Assembly (NCBI GenBank): GCA_019057355.1
Contig: DXJM01000163.1
Location: 1 to 5,401, forward strand
Origin: Promethearchaeota archaeon
GTDB taxonomy: Archaea > Asgardarchaeota > Lokiarchaeia > Sigyniarchaeales > SOKP01
Length of the DNA stretch: 5,401 nucleotides
Reading direction: 5' to 3'
Shown here one piece after another: positions 1-5,334 of the stretch (position 1 is its first letter; each line of letters begins with the position of its first letter). Made by a program: the position numbers and the translations under genes. The notes under the pieces are model-generated. The model saw nothing but the letters and a program-made list of their open reading frames with translations. It had not been told where the DNA came from and searched no databases.

Positions 1-105
1 AAAATAAAAAACGCTTTTTGAATAGGAAACATTAATTGCATAAAAATAATTTTTAAATTGAATTAAAAATTTAGATACATAGTATTTTTTTTAGGTGATA
101 CTTAA
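1..105 (+). promoter_or_regulatory. Gene-free AT-rich leader upstream of hdrC
   Basis: No open frame of note, tRNA or hairpin is visible here. An A/T run at about 50-59 (TTTTTAAATT) could serve as an archaeal TATA box. If so, transcription would begin around 75-85, leaving a short 5' leader that carries the Shine-Dalgarno at 93-99. The stretch is so AT-rich that other TATA-like matches are possible, so the exact promoter position is a guess. Confidence 0.3.
93..99 (+). promoter_or_regulatory. Shine-Dalgarno that sets the hdrC start
   Basis: AGGTGAT is a strong match to the anti-Shine-Dalgarno end of 16S rRNA. It lies 6 nt before an ACG codon at 106, which is ideal spacing, and more than 170 nt before the first conventional start codon (TTG 274) in the hdrC frame. 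It is the main argument that translation begins at 106. The in-frame stop TAA at 103-105 rules out any start further upstream. Confidence 0.75.
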
Positions 106-612
106 ACGGCTACGATTGATTTTAATTTTCGGAATCAGATTCTTGGAAATGATATTGGTTCAACGTTAGCTTACTGTTATCAATGTGCTACTTGTTCAGG
201 AGCTTGTCCCGTAGCCCAAGTTACGGAGGGAAGATACAATCCTAGGCGATTAATACTTGATGCATTATTAGGTTTGAAAAGCAAAATATTTGATTCAGAT
301 GATTCGTTTAATATTTGGGGATGTACCGTCTGTGACACCTGTGATGAAGTGTGTCCTCAAAAAGTTGAGCTTACTGAAATTTTTACCATTTTAAAAAATA
401 TGAGCGTTGAAAGAGGCGAAGCTCCAGATTATTACACTACTCAAGCTTTAACAATTCTTGAAAATGCAAAAGCAATTCCAATGCAACCTGCTATAGAAAG
501 AAGGCGAGAACAGTTAAAATTGCCTAAAATTATGGAACCTGATATTGCTGAAGTGAAAAAACTCTTAGAAGCCACAAAACTTTCAAAAAAACTCGTTAAA
601 AAGGAAATCTAA
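106..612 (+). CDS. hdrC: Heterodisulfide reductase subunit C-like 4Fe-4S protein (HdrC)
   Basis: This is the small iron-sulfur subunit that passes electrons between the flavoprotein HdrA and the catalytic HdrB in cytoplasmic heterodisulfide reductase complexes, which couple to ferredoxin and hydrogenase or formate dehydrogenase. Numbering from codon 106 (168 residues), two CX2CX2CX3CP motifs are visible: C24, C27, C30, C34-P35 and C73, C76, C79, C83-P84. They would bind two [4Fe-4S] clusters. The C-terminal third is charged and helical. Length is close to the usual 170-190 residues. The frame has no ATG, GTG or TTG before TTG 274, and starting there would delete the first cluster. With ACG read as Met, the N-terminus is MATIDFNFRNQIL, which looks like a normal HdrC start; the codon sits 6 nt after a strong Shine-Dalgarno. 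No hdrA or hdrB is present in the window, so the partners lie upstream or elsewhere. Family assignment is firm; which Hdr complex it serves is inference. Confidence 0.9.
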   Translation, partial: TATIDFNFRNQILGNDIGSTLAYCYQCATCSGACPVAQVTEGRYNPRRLILDALLGLKSKIFDSDDSFNIWGCTVCDTCDEVCPQKVELTEIFTILKNMSVERGEAPDYYTTQALTILENAKAIPMQPAIERRREQLKLPKIMEPDIAEVKKLLEATKLSKKLVKKEI

Positions 613-633
613 TTTGGTTTGTAAGAGTTTGAC

Positions 634-642
634 TTTTATTTT
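634..642 (+). terminator. Candidate T-rich terminator of hdrC
   Basis: TTTTATTTT begins 22 nt after the hdrC stop and has no convincing hairpin in front of it. Archaeal transcription commonly ends at such U-tracts without a stem. In DNA this AT-rich the assignment is only suggestive. Confidence 0.35.
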
Positions 643-684
643 ATAACAATTGAGATAAATAAATTATATCATTTACTATTTAAT

Positions 685-698
685 TACATAATTATGTA
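685..698. promoter_or_regulatory. 14-bp perfect palindrome upstream of tpiA, possible operator
   Basis: TACATAATTATGTA is a perfect palindrome centred between 691 and 692; its 3' edge is 23 nt before the TTG start of tpiA. The position would suit a dimeric regulator binding near the promoter or start site. An A/T element at 661-669 (AAATTATAT) could be the TATA box. Symmetry arises easily by chance in AT-rich DNA, so this is a candidate only. Confidence 0.25.
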
Positions 699-710
699 TT
701 TAATAAGAAA

Positions 711-715
711 GGTAG
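711..715 (+). promoter_or_regulatory. Ribosome binding site of tpiA
   Basis: GGTAG lies 6 nt before the TTG start at 722 and decides for this rare start codon. The same eight bases, GGTAGAAT, occur immediately upstream of leuS (5326 to 5319, minus strand), which suggests a common Shine-Dalgarno form in this genome. Confidence 0.65.
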
Positions 716-721
716 AATTGA

Positions 722-1492
722 TTGAGAAAAATAGTAATAGGTGGTAACTGGAAAATGAATAGAGGCGTTCCGGAAGATGCCCAAGAAATGCTTATAAAAT
801 TAGTAAAAGGTATAAAAAAAATAACTAATATAGATATTTTTATTGCGCCTCCATTCACTGCATTAGAGTCTTCATTCCAGATAATAAAAAAATCAAGCGT
901 AAAATTGGGAGCGCAAAACATATATTTTGAGGAAAATGGAGCTTTCACAGGAGAGATTTCCCCAAATTTTATTAAAGCTGTTGGATGTGAATATGTTATT
1001 TTAGGACATAGTGAAAGAAGAGACATTTTTAATGAATCTAATTTGCTAATAAATAAAAAACTAAAAAAAGCTCTCTCAATGGAGTTGAAACCAGTGGTTT
1101 GTGTCGGAGAGCATTTAGCTGAGAGAGAAACGGGGAGAACAAAAGAGGTCATTCAAAACCAAATAAATGAGTCTTTTAAAGATCTCAATAAGAAAGATAT
1201 TATAAAAACGATAATCGCATATGAACCAATATGGGCAATAGGAACAGGTAAGACAGCCACACCAGAACAAGCAGAAGAAATTCACGTTCATATCAGGGAA
1301 CTTTTATCTCAAAAATTTGATGTAGAAACAGCAAATAGTGTTAGAATTCAATATGGTGGGTCAGTAAATCCTGCTAATGCAGGAGCTCTTTTCAGCCAGG
1401 AAAATATTGATGGTGCCCTGGTTGGAGGCGCATCTCTTGAAGCAGAATCATTTTATGAAATTATTATTGCAGCTGAAAAAATCATTAAATAA
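722..1492 (+). CDS. tpiA: Triosephosphate isomerase, bacterial-type (TpiA)
   Basis: This enzyme interconverts dihydroxyacetone phosphate and glyceraldehyde 3-phosphate in glycolysis and gluconeogenesis, in the cytoplasm and usually as a dimer. All catalytic landmarks of the TIM barrel are present in the 256 residues: N9 and K11 in GGNWKMN, electrophilic H96 in ILGHSERR, catalytic base E168 in AYEPIWAIGTGKTA with the phosphate-gripping loop 6 (about 169-179), YGGSV at 211-215, and the phosphate-binding GALVGGASL at 231-239. The start is TTG, chosen because GGTAG lies 6 nt upstream and translation from it gives the standard N-terminus directly. At 256 residues it matches the bacterial/eukaryotic family; classical archaeal enzymes are about 225 residues and lack several helices. 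It is separated from hdrC by 109 nt and converges on the next gene with 4 nt between stops. Nothing is missing or broken. Confidence 0.97.
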   Translation: MRKIVIGGNWKMNRGVPEDAQEMLIKLVKGIKKITNIDIFIAPPFTALESSFQIIKKSSVKLGAQNIYFEENGAFTGEISPNFIKAVGCEYVILGHSERRDIFNESNLLINKKLKKALSMELKPVVCVGEHLAERETGRTKEVIQNQINESFKDLNKKDIIKTIIAYEPIWAIGTGKTATPEQAEEIHVHIRELLSQKFDVETANSVRIQYGGSVNPANAGALFSQENIDGALVGGASLEAESFYEIIIAAEKIIK

Positions 1493-1496
1493 GAAT

Positions 1497-2369
1497 CTAT
1501 TTTTTTATAATTTCATTTAATTTATTCATTATATTTTCATAAATATCCTCTAAATGACTTTCTGGCTTGCAAATATAGAGATAATAGTAAGGTTCAAACA
1601 ATTTTTCTCCCATATAGCTCTCAGTTACACCCCCTCCCGAATTGTTTATGTAAACCCAAATTATTTCTCCTTTATAATTGATGATTCGTTGTTTTATACC
1701 ATAAATGGGAATTTCGTGGGCTTGTGACATTTTTCTCAGAATTTTTTCAACATCTCTAAATGAGTATTTTTTACCAAATATATGAATAAGTGAGAGATCA
1801 AAAGATAGTACGCATACTTGTTCAAGACCACTTTGATCTTTTTCCAATAGAAACATATCTGCTACTTTAGTAAGGGCATCTACACGACTTAACAAATAAT
1901 CTCTTGCTTTTTTATCATTTAATATATTTTCAATTACATCTTCTTCAGGTGGCAACAATTCTTCTGCAAACATCAAAGGAGCTCTTGGTTCTATTATCGT
2001 TTTATAAATTAATTCAATTTTTTGACGAAGAGCTTCTTGATTAAGGTAGGATTCTGAAGAACAAGTGATTAAGGTGTCTGATATTGGACCATCAAGCACA
2101 TTATCATTAATAGGATTAGCCCCTTCAGATTGAAATTCTAGCATATAGATTTTTCTATCTATAGCACGAGAAAACTCAAATATCGCTGCTATTAATCCTG
2201 CAGTAAGTTCTACTTTAGATTCAGGATCGATTAATTCTTCTTCGCATTTATCTTTGGAGAAATCAAAGAATCTGAGAGATATTCTAACGCCATTAGGAAT
2301 TTCATTTATTTTAAGACCATAATATGGAAATCCTGTAGTTGTAATAACGTTAAATTCGTATATTGTCAT
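1497..2369 (-). CDS. Hypothetical protein, possible longin/roadblock-like regulator
   Basis: I do not recognise a named family. From ATG 2369 the product has 290 residues, is acidic-leaning and soluble, and shows no signal peptide or membrane segment. The N-terminal part (1-80) begins MTIYEFNVITTTGFPYYG. It continues through alternating hydrophobic strands to a helix at about 56-70 (TAGLIAAIFEFSRAI) and a strand at 73-80, a strand-strand-helix-strand order that recalls longin or roadblock domains. Positions 105-175 look helical, with PPEEDVIENIL at 140-150. The C-terminal part (about 185-288) again mixes strands and helices, with IIWVYINNSGGG at 236-247 and a final amphipathic helix. Proteins of this style, often linked to small GTPases, are common in Asgard archaea; that link is inference. 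An in-frame ATG exists at 2432, but the extra 21 residues are low-complexity and that start would lie upstream of the TATA-like box at 2392-2397. The box is placed correctly for a leaderless message starting at 2369. Confidence 0.75.
   Translation of the reverse strand: MTIYEFNVITTTGFPYYGLKINEIPNGVRISLRFFDFSKDKCEEELIDPESKVELTAGLIAAIFEFSRAIDRKIYMLEFQSEGANPINDNVLDGPISDTLITCSSESYLNQEALRQKIELIYKTIIEPRAPLMFAEELLPPEEDVIENILNDKKARDYLLSRVDALTKVADMFLLEKDQSGLEQVCVLSFDLSLIHIFGKKYSFRDVEKILRKMSQAHEIPIYGIKQRIINYKGEIIWVYINNSGGGVTESYMGEKLFEPYYYLYICKPESHLEDIYENIMNKLNEIIKK
1500..1506 (+). terminator. T7 tract ending the tpiA transcript
   Basis: Seven T residues on the plus strand begin 8 nt after the tpiA stop and lie inside the last codons of the convergent gene. 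On the opposite strand, an A6 run at about 1476-1481 inside tpiA gives a matching U-tract for the convergent transcript. The two messages probably overlap slightly at their 3' ends. Confidence 0.4.
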
Positions 2370-2391
2370 CGAATTTTTAATAAAGATTTTG

Positions 2392-2397
2392 TATAAA
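2392..2397 (-). promoter_or_regulatory. TATA box for a leaderless transcript of the 290-residue gene
   Basis: On the minus strand TTTATA (within AATTTATAC) is centred about 26 nt before the ATG at 2369, the canonical spacing between an archaeal TATA box and the transcription start. No Shine-Dalgarno precedes the ATG (the upstream bases are TTAAAAATTCG). Together these imply transcription starting at or next to the start codon. Other A/T runs in the spacer weaken the case slightly. Confidence 0.5.
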
Positions 2398-2467
2398 TTA
2401 AACTTATTGTTTGTTATGTAATAATTTAACAATTAAAATTTTAGTATTTAAAAGAAAGAGGCGATGT

Positions 2468-2479
2468 AAGAAAACAAAA
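2468..2479 (-). terminator. Candidate T-rich terminator of leuS
   Basis: Read on the minus strand, TTTTGTTTTCTT follows the leuS stop by 16 nt, with no stem before it. The spacer 2370-2495 otherwise contains only the promoter of the next gene; I see no RNA gene or small open frame there. Confidence 0.35.
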
Positions 2480-2495
2480 TGATATAAAATTCAAT

Positions 2496-5318
2496 TTATT
2501 CAATGATTATTGCAGGTTTCCCAGGTAATGCTTGAGATGCCTTTTTATTTCCTTTTTCATTTTTTTCATGAGAAATGATCAAATTGCACCCATATTTCTT
2601 TTCAATAATTTGCTTTATATCACTGTAAAACTTGAATTCCTCATCAGTTGAAAGACAAACTTTCGAGTATTTTCCAATATTTTTGAGAATTCTTGCAATA
2701 ATTTGGCTTATAAGTTTCCCCCGAGGTTTTAAATCAGCCTCTTTCATTATAACGTTCATTATTTCTCCTTGATTATGGGTATTATCCACCAATGACATCA
2801 AGATTTCGTAAAGCTTAAATTTCCATTCATCAGCAATAATGAGCGTAATCTGACTTAATTTATCCTTATTCAAGATTGATTGTATGCTTTTAATGTCATC
2901 AAATACTCCATTTATCAATTTCCATTTGAAATCATTTTCATCAGTAAGGATATTATCATCCCATTTTGGCCATGCTGCTAAACTGAGATATCCCTTTTTT
3001 CCAATTAATTCCCATAATTCTTCTGTCAAGTGAGGCGTGATTGGATGTAAAAGAATGATAAATTTTTCTCGACATTGTTCAAATATTTCAAGCAAGACAC
3101 CTTCTTCCTTATAGGTTTTAAGGTCCTTTTTGAATTGCATTATACTATTGACCGCATTCCTTATTTCTAATTTTTCAAGAAATTCTGTAACTTCTTTACA
3201 AGTTTTATTTAACCTGTATGTAATGAGGACGTCTCTTATGGATTTTTCAGTTCTTCTATTTTCTGGAGATTCAGCCAAAAATTGAAATGTATTTCGAATG
3301 TTATTAGAGGCCGATCCTATTTCCGTTTCGCTCCATTCAAGGCCTGATTCAGGACTTGCACCAAATAAGATAAAAAATCGGGCAATATCTGCTCCATATT
3401 CGTCCATAATATCTCCAGGATTGACTGTATTTCCATAACTCTTGCTCATTTTTACGCTTTTTAGGATATAATCCGTATCGCAGAATTTACATCTTTTATC
3501 ATTCATTTCGGCTTTCATAGCAAATCGTTCACATTTAGGACAATAAGGATGCACCTTGTTTATCATTCCTTGTGTCAAAAGACGCTGGAAAGGTTCATCA
3601 TGAGAATGAAGCCCGAGATCTCTTCCAACCTTCGTCCAAAATCGAGCATAGATTAAATGAAGCACCGAATGTTCAGCTCCTCCGCAATAAAAATCGATAT
3701 TGCCCCAATAATCCACCATTTCTTTACTAAATGGGATCGTGTTTTCCATCGAAGGAGGATCGCAAAAAGCAAAAAAATACCAAGAAGAATCTACAAAAGT
3801 ATCCATTGTATCTGTTTCTCTTCTGGCATCTTTTCTACAAGAAGGACATTTCACTTTCGTAAAGGTTACACTTGTTTCTAGAGGATTTCCTGAACCACTA
3901 AATTGTACATCTTTAGGTAAATAGACAGGTAAATCCTCGTCTGGTACCGGAACAACACCACATTCATCACAATAGATAATTGGAATTGGACATCCCCAAT
4001 ATCTTTGACGCGAAATACCCCAATCTCTTATTTTATAATTAATGGTGGCAAAACCCATTCCCATTTCTTCAAGTCTTTCAGAAATTGATTGAATTGCCAT
4101 TCTATTTTCCATCCCATTAAATTCACCCGAATTGACGAGATATCCATCTTCTTCATAAGCGCGGGATATTTTTTCAGCATTCAATTCATAATCAGGCGGT
4201 TGAATAACGACTTTAATTGGGATATCATATTCTTGTGCGAATTCGAAGTCTCGCTGGTCATGTCCTGGAACAGCCATTACCGCACCTGCCCCATATTCAT
4301 ATATTACAAAATTTCCAATATAAAGGGGTACTTCTTCGCCTGTCATTGGATTAATCGCATACTTACCGATAAACATGCCTTTTTTTTCAACATCGATGTC
4401 TGTTCTATGAAATTTGTCTTGCCTGATTATTTCATCATAGAACTTGTTGAATTCCTCCTCATATTCCGAACCTTTTACCCATTCTTTTATCCATGGATGC
4501 TCCGGGGCAAATACCATAAATGTCACGCCAAAGACGGTGTCTGCTCTCGTCGTAAAAATATCTATTGTTCTATTTTGCCCAACAATAGAAAATTTTATAA
4601 TGGTGCCTTCTGATTTTCCTATCCAGTTTCTTTGCATTATTTTTACTTTTTCAGGCCATTCTAGGTTATTAAGGTCATCGAGCAATTCTTCTGCATAATC
4701 TCGAATTCTCAAGAACCATTGCGTTAAAAATTTTTGATCTACTTCGGAATTACATCTCCAACATTTTCCCCCTTGAGCTTGTTCATTTGCTAACACGGTC
4801 TGGCAACTTTCACACCAATTTACATAACTTTCTTGCCTGTATGCTATACCTTTTTCTAACATCTTTAGAAAAAACCATTGATCCCACTTGTAATAGTTAG
4901 GATCATGGCTATATAATAATCTGTTCCAATCATAAGAAAGTCCAATTGCTTTTTGCTGTTTTTGCATGGTTTTAATATTGTCATCAGTCCACTCTTCAGG
5001 ATTTGCCCCATGGTCGATTGCCGCGTTTTCAGCAGGCATTCCGAAGCTTTTATGGTATTTCACTTAACGTAAAATATTGTCATAGCCCATAGGATAAAGG
5101 ACGTTAAAACCATTTAATCGCTTGTATCGAGCAAAACAATCACCAATAGTATAATTTCTAAGATGTCCCATATGAAGATTTCCAGAAGGATAAGGATACA
5201 TTTCCAAGACATAATATTTTTTTTTTCTTTTATCTTTTTTAACTTGGAATATTTTATCTTTTTCCCATTTCTGTTGCCATTTTTTTTCAATTTCCTGAGG
5301 ATTATATTCAATCATCAT
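2496..5318 (-). CDS. leuS: Leucyl-tRNA synthetase, bacterial-type, interrupted by a 30-nt BHB intron
   Basis: Class I synthetase charging tRNA-Leu in the cytoplasm. The message is read 5318-5079 then 5048-2496, giving 930 residues; unspliced reading stops at TAA 5066-5064. Landmarks in spliced numbering: HMGH 49-52; PMGYDSFGMPAENAA 76-90, with the junction between D80 and S81; a zinc knuckle C159, C162, C176, C179; the CP1 editing domain with TTRADT 246-251 and HDQRD 343-347; DWGISRQRYWG 422-432; cysteine pairs 440/443 and 481/484; DTFVDSSWYF 496-505; an extra Cys4 ribbon C583, C586, C600, C603; KMSKS 613-617; the anticodon-binding region with HPITPHLTEELW about 748-759; and a C-terminal extension ending KPAIIIE. 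RNYTIGD, the AENAA segment and RNWIGKSEG mark the bacterial rather than archaeal/eukaryal family. The start may be either of two adjacent ATGs (5318 or 5315); comparison with the Shine-Dalgarno spacing of tpiA favours 5315. No other frame damage is visible, so the gene looks functional apart from the interruption. Confidence 0.95.
5049..5078 (-). other. 30-nt bulge-helix-bulge intron in leuS
   Basis: Removing exactly these 30 nt restores GYD-SFGMPAENAA and eliminates an in-frame TAA (5066-5064). In the minus-strand RNA the flanks form the archaeal splicing motif. The outer helix is C5085-G5047 and G5086-C5046, with G-U wobbles 5087/5045 and 5088/5044. The 5' bulge is A5080 C5079 / A5078. The central 4-bp helix is UAUG 5084-5081 with CAUA 5054-5051. 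The 3' bulge is A5050 A5049 / A5048. The inner stem is UAUUUUAC 5076-5069 with GUGAAAUA 5063-5056 (8 bp, one U-G), after one A-C mismatch (5077/5055), and the loop is GUUAA. The splicing endonuclease cuts after the second base of each bulge, which is exactly the junction required by the protein. Length is a multiple of three. Alternatives are translational bypassing or a disabled gene. Confidence 0.8.
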
Positions 5319-5321
5319 ATT

Positions 5322-5326
5322 CTACC
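5322..5326 (-). promoter_or_regulatory. Ribosome binding site of leuS
   Basis: GGTAG on the minus strand lies 3 nt before ATG 5318 and 6 nt before ATG 5315. In tpiA the same motif sits 6 nt before the start, so the second ATG is the better-spaced choice; the proteins differ by a single Met. A TATA-like CATATATAA at about 5338-5330 is too close to the ATG to be a conventional TATA box. Confidence 0.5.
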
Positions 5327-5334
5327 AATTATAT

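Noticed and set aside
274..612. hdrC starting at TTG 274 (112 residues)
   Set aside because: This would discard the conserved first CX2CX2CX3CP cluster encoded at 175-210, and there is no ribosome binding site near 274.
700..1152. 150-codon minus-strand frame over tpiA
   Set aside because: It is a shadow of the tpiA coding sequence, which carries all active-site motifs on the plus strand.
3657..4698. Plus-strand open frames of 61-174 codons opposite leuS
   Set aside because: They lie antisense to strongly conserved leuS sequence, have no ribosome binding sites, and their translations look like reverse-frame shadows of the synthetase.
5049..5078. Translational bypassing element (T4 gene 60 type) in leuS
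   Set aside because: A hairpin with an in-frame stop does resemble a bypass gap, but the codon before the gap (GAC) and the codon before the landing point (AAA) do not match, as hopping by one tRNA requires. The exact BHB geometry explains the same bases better.
5049..5078. Two separate genes: an 84-residue LeuRS fragment and an 855-residue protein starting at GTG 5063
   Set aside because: The GTG has no Shine-Dalgarno, and the split would cut the catalytic Rossmann core just after HIGH. Both parts are in the same frame with exactly 30 surplus nt, which points to one gene.
2496..5318. leuS as a decayed pseudogene
   Set aside because: Apart from the 30-nt insertion there is no frameshift or stop in 930 codons, and every catalytic, editing and zinc-binding motif is intact.
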